Origin: Lunularia cruciata
Lineage: Eukaryota; Streptophyta; Marchantiopsida; Lunulariales; Lunulariaceae
DNA length: 64,000 bases
Direction of reading: 5' to 3'
Assembly (NCBI GenBank): GCA_948567375.1
Contig: OX419755.1
Span: 65,972,944-66,036,943 of the forward strand
Position 1 is the first letter of the stretch. Every line of letters starts with the position of its first letter. A program made the position numbers and the translations under genes. The notes beneath the pieces are model-generated. The model did not search any database, was not told the origin of the DNA, and saw only the letters and a program-made list of their open reading frames with translations. Positions 11,574-22,421 of the stretch are shown here, one piece after another.

Positions 11574-11854
11574 TTATCTTAAAATTTTACAAAAGGAGCA
11601 AATGTTAAAGCATATATGACAAGAAAAAGGGCGACCTTGTAGAAAACACGAAGGATAGGAAGACCACATCAAGCCAAACATGGGAGAGACAAAAAAGGTA
11701 AAATGGGGTTGAGCCTTAATAGAGTATACATGAGAGATTTGCCCTATTGCACCTAAGCTATCCAAACTATGCAAGTCGTATGGTCTACAAACAATTGGAG
11801 CATCTAAAGAAGCATCACCTAGTGTGATTGCTCTCTTATGGATTGCACCAACCA

Positions 11855-12327
11855 CTACCCTCTATAGAGCAATGGACACTCCCTAACAAATGTATTGAAT
11901 GACGTGTCCATCGCTCCATATAACTCCAAGGCTTGAGGAACAAAGAGGTGACCTCGTTGCATGCCCCTGTACTTGGAGATCTTACGACCTGCTGCTTCAC
12001 TTGCCACCCATCTAAGGAGATGGGTAATCATTTCCTCGGAAATTGTATCCCACATTGGGTCTGTAACCACAATAGCCGCTATTATCACTTGATCATTTGG
12101 GACCAAGTATAAGTTTTCCCTAACACGTGTCATCTGCATAGCATAGGAACGCTCCCTACAACCAAGTATCCACTCTCTCGTGCCATAGCAAACACTATGT
12201 CCCTAATAGCATCATGGGTAGCTATCCTTTGTCCTTCAAAAGGACACCATGTCATATAGACCGCTGTTGCATATAGTGTAGAACCACACTCACAAGTGAG
12301 AAATGAAGATGCAAATGGGTGGACCAA
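11855..12327 (-). pseudogene. LINE C-terminal region: Cys knuckle and possible endonuclease-like domain
   Basis: Two overlapping frames (12130-12327 and 11855-12139) form one broken reading. The first has LTCECGSTLYATAVYMTWCP followed by GQRIATHDAIRDIVF, a C-x-C...C knuckle in which the expected His appears to be Tyr. The second has IIAAIVVTDP followed about 35 residues later by KISKYRGMQRGH. An Asp in a hydrophobic strand followed by a K-x-x-K strand is reminiscent of restriction-like endonuclease folds in some LINE groups. That reading is inference; an uncharacterised C-terminal domain is the safe call. Confidence 0.5.
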
Positions 12328-12655
12328 ACCTAAGTGAAACTCATTGCTATAGAGAAACTAGCTAGTGTGAGTTAGAATGCCCTAATGCATGGTCGAGCTA
12401 CGATCCAAGAGCCTACGCCCTTGCCGGAGCAAGAGCAAAGACGTGCTCTAGTAGCCTAAGGAATGGACAAGTCAACTAAGAGAGAATGTAGTGTATGCTT
12501 ACAATGTCACTCCATCAAGGAAGATTGTAAACCTCTAGTATAATTTGATGGTAATGAAGCAAAAGATGGAAAGTACTCTTGTGCCCGTGGGGATAGACTA
12601 TCTCTCTTTTGCCACAATAACATCTAGAGAGAAAAGGATCCTTCTTCCACCCCTA

Positions 12656-13512
12656 TCACATAAGTCTCCAAAACCAACCTATCAACAACCACAAAAGAGA
12701 GAAAAGTAGGAGTGTTGAGAAAGCACATATACCCAAAAATGCTATAGGTTCCATCTCCTCCATAGATAGCAAACCAACCCCTCCACACAAGATTGGCAAA
12801 GCCGTTTGTCTACATGCCAAATCCATTGTCACACACTCAAATGTCCTTAGTCCAATAATATCACCAAAGACTCCCATAATCCTCCTATCAAAGGTTCTTA
12901 GATGTGATAGGAAGGAGGAAGAGTGGGGAACTATACAAGTGAGGTAATTTGATCGACAAGCAATACTAGAGGAGAGTATACCAAATGTCACCTATGGATC
13001 TCCTAGTAATGGGAGGTCATCAACATGGAGAACATCATGTGCAAGGGTAGCATCTAAGAAGCGTGTGATAAAATCCTCAGATCCTATTGGCACTCCAAGA
13101 ACACATAGTCCATCTATAGATGTGATACACTCCTTTGAAAGCTCAAGGTAGGGAGGGATACCTAAAGGGGACCAGCCTTGCACTTTGACACCTTGACTCT
13201 CAAGCCTACTAGATATAGCTTGATAGTCAAGTGGTCAAAGGCCTGCCTAATCTGATCGAAAGGGCCCATGATGTGTGTATCATCTGCCAAGGAGTGAAAT
13301 ACATGACCTTACATGGCCAAAGTAGTAAATAGGAGAGCTCTAAAGTGAGCCATGACAATGAGGGACCTAAAGGATCTCCCTGATCTCCCTATGTACAAAC
13401 AATTGACTCCAAGATGGTGATTCCCTCTTGTGAACCATTGTGCTGGTAGTAAAAGAAGCAAGAGAGCCATAAAAGGACTACACAAAAGGAATAAGACTTG
13501 CCAATGATCCAC
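12656..13512 (-). pseudogene. LINE reverse transcriptase (core and C-terminal side)
   Basis: The catalytic motif reads HSLADDTHIMGP at about 13267-13305, where LADD takes the place of the usual FADD/YADD. Upstream, around 13370-13395, a GDQGDPLGP motif is preceded by an in-frame stop; it corresponds to the conserved substrate-binding RQGDPLG of LINE RTs. Downstream come KCKVQGWSPLGIP, GLCVLGVPIGSEDF and FGILSSSIACR, followed by FDRRIMGVFGDIIGL and LPILCGGVGLLSMEEM, the usual sequence after the RT palm. At least four frameshifts or stops are present. Confidence 0.7.
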
Positions 13513-14880
13513 CAGCCTCCCTAAGTTTTCTAAAGATGGATGCTTGTGAGATGCTATTAAAAGTATTTGTAATATCCACTTGTAGGATGACCCACTCCAA
13601 ATGGATGTCTAGGAGTGCCCTAATGCCTAGGGATATAGCCTCATATCCTCCAAGTGTAGCTACTCCAAATTGATGTGGATTGAGGTATTGTCAATGATGA
13701 TATTGAAGGACAATGGTATGATTGACCAAACAAAAAAAGACCTCTCCAGTAACAATTGGTCTAATGCCCACCGTGTCCTTCTCCATTGCAAGAAGTTGAC
13801 TATCACTTAACACTGGACTAATAGACTAGGAATATCTCCTCTTGCTATTGCTATAGCCACCTAAAATAACTTGGTAAAACCACTAGAAGGATCATCTACC
13901 TGAAGGTGATCTCTAAGGTGATCATAAACCATCCTTTACAAGTCTCTTGAGGAAAGGCAAGGGGTAATGCACAATAGTTGTGCAAAGAGTGACCTATCAA
14001 GACATAAAGGTTGCTCAAGTTGATAATCTATGACCTCTAGTGGTAGTCCATCTATTACCATAAGATGTAGTGAGCATAGGGAAGATAGTCTCATTAGTAT
14101 GACTAGCCATAGATAAAGGATGTAGCACTCGTGTTGCTCTATTAAACTATCCTGCTTGACCCAATGTCATACACCAGCGTAATCGAGTGGACTTTATGGT
14201 ATCCTATGGTGAAACTTGTCTCCTAAAATGTGTAACCCTAACAGACTCCTCCAAAAGGGCCGCCAAATCCCCTGCTCAAAATCTAACAATCACCTTTCTA
14301 TGCCTCACACGTCCCCCTCTAGCATAACAAAGACACCATCGAGGGAGAAAGAGGAATAGGAACCATGCTAACTCCTCCAAAGGATCACGAGCCAAACAAT
14401 CAAGTTGTATGCAAAAAGCCTATCTACCCTCATCATGGAGTGTGCAAGGTAGCCTACGGAATGAACGTGGACATGGAAAACTCATCTCAAATAACCCCAA
14501 AATGCAACCCGCTTGAGAAGCTAACCACTCCCACAACTTGATCGGTATCCTTGGAACGGTCAACAAAGGGATAGAAGAAGCATGCGGAATCCCAAATGTC
14601 ACCGCTATCAATGTGATTGCTTGCCTCACATGGGTATCTCAAGTGGTCCAATCATAGTCCTTGTGCATCCTTCCCACATGGGTCTTTACTCCTTGCAAGG
14701 TAAAGCGTCGGTGACACACCAGGCACGGTGTATCCCAAGTCGCTCTAGGCGGCACCACATTGGGAGGTGTAGCTATGGCTAGCACAAGAATAAAAATAGT
14801 AACACATGATGCTCCTCTTCATATCTCCCATACCTGCAAAACCACAACCTCTCACATCCTAACTCACATAAGAGAATACA
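13513..14880 (-). pseudogene. LINE N-terminal region, heavily decayed
   Basis: Reading frames on the - strand are interrupted throughout; the longest, 14420-14629, is 69 codons. The region is contiguous with the RT and less AT-rich than the flanks. No apurinic-endonuclease motifs (such as a conserved SDH block) were recognised, but decay is too strong to exclude one. Confidence 0.4.
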
Positions 14881-16389
14881 ATCTCTCCAAACCCTAAAAA
14901 CTAAAACTCTCATAACTTTCAATTTCCATCTCCAAAATTTTCAAACTAAATTGCCATGGAATTTAATCATGAAAACAAAGAAATTAGAAATGAAATTCCT
15001 GAACGATCACTCTCAATGTGTAATGATCACCCTAAACCCTAGAAAACCTAAAAAGCCTCATAACTTTTTACTCAATTCTCCATAGTCTTCAATCTAGGTA
15101 CCAATGGAACCAAAATTAAAAAAAAAAACAAAATTGACTATTCACTCAAGTGCTATATGCTAGAGAGCTCTCAGAAAATATAGATCTTTCTTCTCACATC
15201 TCTCCCTCTCTTCTCCCCTCTCCACACTCCTCCAAAACTCCCAAATCTTGATAAATAACATTGCTTATACAACATATACAACATAGGTTAACTTTCTAAA
15301 TGATCATTTATGGATTAATTTTTTTAAGTTTTACATTTATTAATATGTAATCTAGATATAAAAATTCTATATACTTCTCTTTTATCATTTGCAAAGTAGT
15401 TTCAAAGTAGTATTATAATAATATCTTCCCCAAATATATAGATTGAAACTTTTTATGATCTCTTTAAGTCCTCATGTACATATCATATACTCTAAAGAAT
15501 ATATCATATAATTTTATTCCCTTGTCCATATTTTACTACCTCTTAATAGTGCAATATTTTTCTACAAGAATAATTGCAAAGTGGCTTTGCCTCCCTTTAA
15601 TTTCTAAAGTGGAACTATATTGTTTAGTGTGAAATCAGAAGCTGATATTTTAATATGTTTTAAATTAATTGTATAAATTCAACCTTATATATTTCCTTTC
15701 TTCTTTTAGGATTACATTCAATCAAATATATTTTTCTAATTTCATTGATTTTAGCTATTTTTTTCTCCCTCCACATTTTGAAAATAAAACTTTCATATAT
15801 AAAATAGCTTTCAGAATGGTTAACTGGTTGCAAGTATTGCAACTAGATTCCCTTTCCAAATTTTTTTAAGATAGCCTATATGGAATAGACTAAGGAGAGA
15901 AATATTAGAATGGAAGATGCAACTACTCTTTTGAGAGAAACTCCAAATGTTTGAGCAAAACTTGGGCTTTTGTATTTATTTGTAAACTCAATGTAAGACT
16001 TAACAAAAACTTTCCTTTTAGAAGTTACATTTCTTGGCATACAAGCTAAGTTCATCATTAATAGCTTTTCTGTGTATACAAGCCAAGATAACCATTTACT
16101 TGGCATACAAACTACTCAATCCTTTAGAAGCTTCTCACCAAGAAGTTTCTTGGATGCTTTTAGAATATTCTTATAAATTCTAGATATATATTAATAATAA
16201 TCATTTAGCGATACTTAGATTTTGCTAACATAATATTACTACACTATCCAATGTATCATGTCATATGTATCTATACTTGGGCAAGGCTGTTCTATGCTAA
16301 TATAGAGGAGTCAATATCCTCCATTGAGACAAATTCTCAAGTTCTCCATGGTTATCATTTCTTCCACATGTTTCATGTTGAGAACACTT
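14881..16389. other. no gene seen, AT-rich
   Basis: Includes a CT-rich tract around 15190-15240 that may be LINE 5' leader. The open frames near 15.66-15.87 kb occur on both strands and reflect low complexity. Confidence 0.4.
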
Positions 16390-17185
16390 TGACAACTTAG
16401 CAAATATCACTTTTGCGGTAATCAAGTAAGTAAAGTTTTTTCTCATAGAAATAATGGTCAGAAATGTCCAAATACAAAGTCAAATGTCACAAATGTAGTT
16501 CTTCTTAATTTCTTCTTTAGTCTCTTGGGTAGAAACCACACCCAGAAGAGAGTACAAGCACTGACTCTCAGTCTCGTCACAAATTAACACTCCTTAATCA
16601 CAAATCCATCAAATACTATCCAAAAAAATATTGATTATGATGATTCAAATTCTTCTGAAGATGGCTACTTTGTTGCAAAGCACCTTCACCTCAGAATTGT
16701 GTTCCATCCCTCCACTGAAGGCACAACTTCCTTGACCAAAATTGCTTCTCATCAACACTATATTGCACTTACAAATGCAAAATACTACCAACATTACATT
16801 CTTTGTAGATTTGTCAAGGCATTGCTCTCATTGCACTTCACTTAGGATCACACACACATAACAAAGATCAAGGTTATGAAATCCAACATCCAACACACTC
16901 ATTGACTTACACTTCAGAATTCTCCAAACACTCACAACTGCAAAAACACAAAGTTGATACTCTGAATTAAGCTCAAGCGATGAGCACTAAAATACAACAC
17001 TTCACTTTATCTATCTTCAAAAATTTTGAATAAAGAACAACAAAACACTACGAATGCCTCCTTTGAATACTAGAGCAATCGATAGTTTCCAACAACTATA
17101 CCGTTCTACAACAACTCTAAAACTTGCAGATCCAAAATGACAATGCACTTCTTCATATCTGCCTTTTCATATCTCAAAATTGTTA

Positions 17186-17854
17186 CTACTCCAATCCAAT
17201 GTCAACTTCTTCTTTGGCTTCCAAACCCGATGATCTTCTTATTACTTCTTCTTCTTTGGGTCTCTGTTCAACTACCAAATCTTTCACTATTTCTACTACT
17301 TCCTTACTCTGAACTACAATTGAGGTCATGGGTAACCTTTCTAACTCTTTATCTCCCAACCCACTCTTCTTCAATGTCTCAAAGGACAACTTTGAAGTCA
17401 CTTGTACTCCTATCTTTGCATCTTTGGACTTCTTCTCCTCCTTCACATTGTTCCAAAGTCTTCCTAACTTTGATTTCACTAAATCTAATCTAAGACTTAC
17501 ATTGTCTCCTACCTCAATTATCTTCCTATTTACTCTTTCCCTCAAACAAATCAGAAGAGTCTTCATATCTACATCTTTCACTCTCCTCTTTTGAGTTTCA
17601 TGCACAAGCAATTTCAATTCATGCAATCTCACTTCCTCCAAACTTCCTTCAGATTTTGTGCTCAGCATTGCTTGCTTGCACTCTGATGCATACTCCCGAG
17701 ATTGTTCTACCTTCAACTCTTCTCGGTACATCTTTAACTCATCTTTGTACTCAATAGCAAGCATCTTCCTCTCTTTGGTATACTGAGAACTTTGCATCTT
17801 AGCACTTCTTACTAAGCCTTGCAACCTTTCCTCCTCTTGGTGTCGGATCGCCAA
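17186..17854 (-). pseudogene. CC protein, C-terminal part (copy A)
   Basis: 222 codons open. It continues the coiled coil (EEERLQGLVRSAKM, YKDELKMYREELKVEQ), then KSKLGRLWNNVKEEKKSKDA, and ends in a tail with LERLPMTSIV, EVVEIVKDLVVEQ and RRSSGLEAKEEVDIG. The tail matches the + strand frame at 54938-55246 of copy E (GLSMSSIV, EVVEIVKESVE, GRSSGLEADDEVDIG). Protein-level conservation between distant copies shows selection on the frame during the family's past activity. Copy B lacks most of this part through an internal deletion of about 460 bp. Confidence 0.55.
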
Positions 17855-18180
17855 CTCCCTCTACCATGCTTGATCTTTTCCTAGCTGCACTATTCTTCAA
17901 GCTCTCTAACTCTTGCTCCATCATAGTTGCCATTGCCTTCACATGAATACTTTTGATGCAAACTTCACTAACCTCCTCTTTCATCTTTGCCAACAACACC
18001 GTCTACTCCTTCAACTCTACGGCTTGACTATGCTTCTCTCTTCCCCGCTTCTCAAAACTCTCTTGCAAGTTCTCTAAAGTCTTCTTCTTCAAGACTACAT
18101 CCACCCAAAGTTCCTCAACTTCTTCTCTTTAGGTTACACTCTCCTTCAATCCCTTCACTTTGTCTAGTAGATACTTCACC
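17799..18180 (-). pseudogene. CC protein, coiled-coil part (copy A)
   Basis: Beyond the shared stop the reading continues with VVKYLLDKVKGLKESV and later KTLENLQESFEKRG, VELKE and LLAKMKEEV, ending in ARKRSSMVEGVGDPTPRGGK. Heptad-like spacing of Leu/Val with Glu/Lys between suggests a coiled coil of roughly 100 residues. Two further stops and a frameshift into the next frame are present. The corresponding stretch of copy B (38770-39150) is fully open, so the coding character is real. Confidence 0.5.
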
Positions 18181-18182
18181 AC

Positions 18183-18698
18183 CTACAACTCATTCTTCAC
18201 CTTCATACAATCTTGCAGGATTACCTTCTTTTGTGTCTTCAGCAACTCCAACAATGGAGTCACAATTTGCATTAAGTATTTGACTCCCTCAAAGCCTTCT
18301 TTGTCTTTGGCTTTGGCTTTGTACTTTGTTTCTTCTGCCGGAGCTTTCCCTTGAAGCCTTGATCTTTGTACTTTCAATGATATTGCTTCCAAGCATTCTT
18401 CTTCCTTACAAACTGAGCTCGGGCCTGCAAGTTCAACCATTATTGACCTCTTGGCTCTACTTCCCTTTTGGTCTTCTTTCTTTGGCGCTACATTCATCTC
18501 CTCCATGGCCAATTCTAAGCAAGGGTTATCTCCTCCCTCCATATGATCAATTGCCGCATGAAATGCCTTGTCTTCTTCCACTTTAGTCGATTGCGGAACT
18601 TCCTCTTCACCATCACTCTCACTTTTGGATCCCTCACTTTGTAGTGTGAGCTCCGCTTCTGTTGAGTCTCCTCCTCTGGACTCTGTCTCCTCCTTCAC
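18183..18698 (-). pseudogene. CC protein, acidic/basic middle part (copy A)
   Basis: 171 codons, very rich in Glu, Lys and Ser, beginning MKEETESRGGDSTEAELTLQ. It contains AMEEMNVAPKKEDQKG and SIMVELAGPSS, then a Leu-rich segment (VKYLMQIVTPLLELLKTQKK). The frame ends at a TAG directly after VKNEL. Copy B has the same stop in the same place, and homology continues beyond it in both copies. The composition suggests a mostly disordered, highly charged protein. No family was recognised. Confidence 0.5.
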
Positions 18699-19184
18699 CG
18701 CCTTCTTACCTCATGGATTGAGTCTTAGGGTCTTTTGTTGTGGTTGGGGTAATGCTACCTCTTTGGGTTTAGGCTGCTTCTTTTTCTTTGGACTTCTTCC
18801 TTCCACCATCTCCCTTTGTCTCGTTCTAATGAAGTGATCATTGTTGGCTCGCAGTTGTAACATGTATTGTTGCTCCTTTGCATCTGCTTCTCATTAAAGA
18901 TCAAGATGGAAATGCAACACCATGCAATGCCTCTCTTCTGCTGTCAGCAAATATAATCCAAAGTAGAAGTGTGCTACAAACGGTGCAAAGTAATGCGGAA
19001 GTGAATTGCTTCTCCAATTGATGATCATCTACCTCTTTTGCTGGTGGAAGCACTTCACCTGGTTCACCTTCACTCTTGCAAACATCTGGTGGAAGAAGAC
19101 TGCTTATTGCATGTTCACATATGTCATTCTTTTGGGTTTGAACATAACCATTATCTCTCCTACAATGCTCCGCTTGATCGGGTC

Positions 19185-19861
19185 TGTCATACCCATGTGT
19201 GTGGTATTATAATATTAGCTTGGTATTACAAATATTTGAGAAATATCATTTATATAGAGATAAAATATGGCTCTACATTAGTCATGATTAGCTAAAGTTA
19301 GTCATAGCTAAGATAGAAGGGACCTTACTTTAGAGGAAGTGGAAAAGTTGAGCACCACTATTTTGGATTCTAATGTATTATTTGACTTGGTATTATTCTT
19401 AAGTGTTTGGCTTTGAGGAAAGAGTTGAGAACTCTTGGGCCCATAGGCCTTTTTGTTTTGCATTCTTTTATAGTCCAAAGATAGCCCATGTGAAGGAATC
19501 CTTGACTTAGTGGTTGGGTCAAGATAAGATCACATGTTTAGTAGAATATGCCCATGTGGATGGATATTCCTTTACACTTTTTGACTTTTAGCCTAGTAAC
19601 TTGAGTTACTCCAATAAATAGTAACTTTGGTGCATAAATATTTCACAAGTATATAAACTAAGGGCAAGGAGATACTCATCATCCTTTCATTTGTAACTAT
19701 CTCTCTCTCATTGAGTTCTCTAGTGAGTAATATCTTGAGTCTTGGAGTGTTAGCCTTGGAGGAGTATGATGGAATTGGGGTTCTTTTCCTTCTTAGTCCA
19801 TGGTGAGCTACCATAATAGCAATCAAAGGTTCATCTTGAGTGAGAGACAAGCCAGCTCATA
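19185..19861 (+). repeat. 5' LTR of G1
   Basis: About 677 bp, TGTCATACCC ... CAGCTCATA. It is collinear with the 691-bp LTR at 32194-32884 and the solo LTR at 52584-53275. The canonical TGTAACACCC start and CTCACA end are slightly mutated here. A TATA-like ATATAAACTAAGG stretch lies near 19662. Confidence 0.88.
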
Positions 19862-19885
19862 TTTTTGGTTACGTTGCCGGGACCT
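19862..19885 (+). other. primer-binding site of G1
   Basis: Immediately after the LTR: TTTTTGGTTACGTTGCCGGG. This resembles the TGG-x-GCCGTTGCCGGGGA site complementary to the 3' end of tRNA-Asp used by Tat/Athila-type gypsy elements, with mismatches in the first half. Confidence 0.6.
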
Positions 19886-20639
19886 CTCTAGAAGGCAAGA
19901 TAATGTTTTGCATATAATTCTATATTAGACACAAGGAGGCTATGAGAGCTCACTTGGAGAGAACTTTAGGGGAGGAGAGGGCTGAACTTATGTTTGAGAA
20001 CCAAGAGCCATTTTTATACTTTGTAGTTCATTATGATATCTTTGAGGTGATTTTGTACATCTTGTACACATGAGAGGATTTGGAGAGATTGTGTGAGGTG
20101 GATTGCAAATTTTGGAGATTAAAGTAATTTTGGGCAAAATCTCAAGTTTGAAATCTTGACTTGAAAATTCTATATATGATAGCTTGGTTTATCTTTTGTT
20201 TATCACACTTGAATTTATTATGAGAGCTACTATACGCATTGGGCTAGAAATTTTGAAAGTTGATAGGGTAAACTACTCCTACAACTACATGCTCTCTGGA
20301 AAATTGTACAAAGTCTACCATTTCTTCAAATTTTTAGTGGATTGTCTTGAAAATTTTCAAGAAATTTCAAAGCATTGTATCCTACTTGCTTACTCAAAAA
20401 TTAGAGAGAGATCATTTTTACACAAGGAGTTATGAGTTTTTAAAAGTGAGGGGGGTGGTTTTTAGACCAAATTTGAAATATATGTGTTGAATAGAAAGGT
20501 GTCTATGCCAAATGGCTCAATGCAAAGATATAAAATTTTGCAAGGAGTGATGCCCTAGATTTTTGATCACATGTGAAAAATTTCAAAGGATTGTGACATA
20601 CCAATTGAGAGATTTGAGTGATATTGTGAGGACAAGTCA

Positions 20640-21186
20640 ATTCTACAAAGTTGAGATCTCATGCATGAGGAGTTTGAGAGCAAAAAAAAGCATGTTTGAG
20701 TGTTTAGATTTATCTTGGGAACATGGAGGGTCATCAAGAGTGGAAATTGAAACTATGCAAGGTTCCCCAAGGGTTTGGGGTGATTGTAGGGGTGGATTTG
20801 GGGAAAAAAGAGTTTAGAATAGAATTTAAGAGAGTGCTGAGAGGATCCAAAACCTACACCACTTGGAAGGAAGAGTGAGTCTAAGTGCTTTCTATGTGGA
20901 GAGAAGGGACATAAGGCAAGTTCATGTCCATTGACCTTTGAGAGCAAGGGAAAGGAGAGGATTACTTGACTTGGGTTTGCATGTTGGACCTTTGTCACCA
21001 AGATTGGGAGGGAGAAGATCTAAGACCAAGGAGTTGTGTGAAGTTTGTGGAGTTGAAGGACTTCCAAAAGGACATAAGTGCAGTGGAGTAAAAGCATTTT
21101 TTGAGACTTTGGTGAAGGATCTTGGAAAGAGTCTTACTACGATTACAAAAATACTACCACCTTCATCAGCTAGCTTTCAAGATTAG
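20640..21186 (+). pseudogene. extra 5' ORF of family G with zinc knuckles (G1 copy)
   Basis: It lies between the primer site and gag and is collinear with 26596-27130 in G2. In G1 the first knuckle region is frame-broken. The second reads ELCEVCGVEGLPKGHKCSGVKA within 20938-21186, a C-x2-C...H-x-C pattern, then TLVKDLGKSLTT. Frameshifts occur near 20870 and 20940. Function unknown. Confidence 0.5.
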
Positions 21187-21422
21187 TGATGAAGATAATC
21201 TTTCAACTTATGGATAAACTATCCATGAGAGATTGATTAATATGCACTCTATGCTTTGATGTTGGTATAGAAGTCTTGGAGCAACCTGAAACCTTTGTGT
21301 TCCCTTAGGTGGATTACTCCTAAATGGTGTTGGTCATGTACATACTCTATTAGTTATAGAGTGAGAGAAAAGAAAAGAGAAAAAGAATAATTGAGAGAAA
21401 AGAAAGATAGTGAGAGGTTAAG

Positions 21423-22390
21423 ATGGAGAAACTTCCAATTTTATCTAGCAAGGATGGAAAAGATTTGGAGGCCTTTGTGAGAGATTTCAAGAGAGCTTGC
21501 ATAGGAAAAAATTAGAGGAGGAAGAATGAGTGGGCCTCATTATTACCAAATTTCTTTGAGGATATAGCACTTACATGGTATTAGTCTGAATACCAAAAGA
21601 GAGAGGAGAGATGTGCAAGAAGGGTCTTGGGAAAGTTTGACTTTAGCACTCATTGAGAACTTTTTTCTAGATGAGATTTATGAGAGATTGATGAGTGAGG
21701 TTAACTTTCTCAAGCAAGGAGATGGAGAGAAAGGGAGAGTCTTTGTGGAAAGAGTGGAAAAGTTAGAGTCCAAATTTTGCATAGTGTTGAGGAAGGGCGG
21801 GGATGATGTGGAGACTACTATGATTGGCATAAGAGCTATGCTCACCAAAAATTTTGTGGAAGGGTGAGACCACAAATTAGAAGCAAGGTGAGATATGAGA
21901 AACCTTCTTCCGAGGTTGAAGCTATCAAGATCGCAATCCATATGGAGGAGAGTTTGGAAGAGGATGAGAGTGATTTGGTGGTGAAGGAGGTTATACATCC
22001 TCCCCAAGGTTACAAGTATGGTGGAACTTCTGTTACCTTGGTGGAAAGGGTTGCACCACAAGTAGTACTTGCTCCAGTTCTTGCACCCTTACCAAAGGAT
22101 CCACTTCAAACCATCATTGAACAACTTGCAGATCTCAAGATCAATGTAGTGCAACTATGGGAGAAGAAAGAAGTGGATCAGAATGTAAGGGGAGGGCCTA
22201 GGAGTTATGGAAAATATCCATATAGAGGAGGCCAACCAGCCAACAATTTCAATGATAGAAATTGTTTTTGTTATGGAGGAAGAGGCTCCATCCAAAGGAA
22301 TTACCAAATTCCACTTACAATGGAGGAAGGGACTATGAAGGAGCCAATAGAGGGAAAGAGGGAGGTAGTGAAACCAAGTGACTCCTAATC
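21423..22390 (+). pseudogene. gag capsid polyprotein (G1)
   Basis: Starts at an ATG (MEKLPILSSKDGKDLEAFVRDFKRA) matching G2. Pieces follow in two frames (21613-21867, 21864-22388): the retrotransposon-gag core around LMSEVNFLKQGDG, FVERVEKLESKF and VRPQIRSKVRYEKPSS. The nucleocapsid knuckle is damaged: G2 has a clean CCHC, but here it reads NCFCYGGRGSIQRNY with His and the last Cys lost. Several stops, including after LTWY. Confidence 0.8.
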
Positions 22391-22421
22391 CAAACAAAGG
22401 TAAGGGGTAGCATCCATAGAT

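Larger units (their letters stand above)
11574..14880 (-). mobile_element. degenerate non-LTR (LINE-type) retrotransposon
   Basis: On the - strand, going 5' to 3', there is a decayed N-terminal region (about 14.88-13.5 kb), an RT core with a GDPLG motif and an L-A-D-D catalytic motif, an RT thumb-like region, a cysteine-rich knuckle and a final domain. No LTRs were found. Frameshifts and stops are frequent, so this is an old copy. Fragments of its 3' part recur at 53.87-54.09 kb and 56.05-56.15 kb. Neither a poly(A) tail nor the true 5' end could be fixed; a GA-rich stretch (on the - strand) near 15.2 kb could be leader sequence. Confidence 0.7.
16390..19184 (-). mobile_element. CC-family repeat, copy A (unrecognised coiled-coil-coding element)
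   Basis: The same family occurs at 38.29-41.10 kb (B), in diverged form at 42.66-43.23 kb (D) and at 54.09-56.05 kb (E). All share the 3' end: a protein C-terminus, then about 800 bp of non-coding sequence with a TATA-like box, ending close to TGACAAC... (on the + strand here). Copy A begins at 16390 by comparison with copy E, whose terminus is better defined. Its 5' side is cut at 19184 by the LTR of gypsy G1: copy B continues uninterrupted at that point. Coding frames are on the element strand. No RT, integrase, transposase or capsid motif was seen. Confidence 0.65.

Noticed and set aside
11574..11855. - strand ORF of 93 codons downstream of the LINE
   Set aside because: It follows the natural end of the LINE reading without a knuckle or enzyme motif, and is best seen as LINE 3' untranslated sequence.
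15660..15869. Overlapping ORFs on both strands
   Set aside because: Low-complexity AT-rich sequence; mirror ORFs of similar length on both strands are typical of chance.
19006..19212. + strand ORF with hydrophobic, membrane-like sequence
   Set aside because: Antisense to CC copy A. The same antisense frame appears at 40006-40188 in copy B, and its hydrophobicity is the mirror of the charged sense frame.
21678..22061. - strand ORFs opposite gag (also 27703-28095, 60839-61123, 61005-61253)
   Set aside because: Shadows of the gag frame; they repeat in every copy because gag does.
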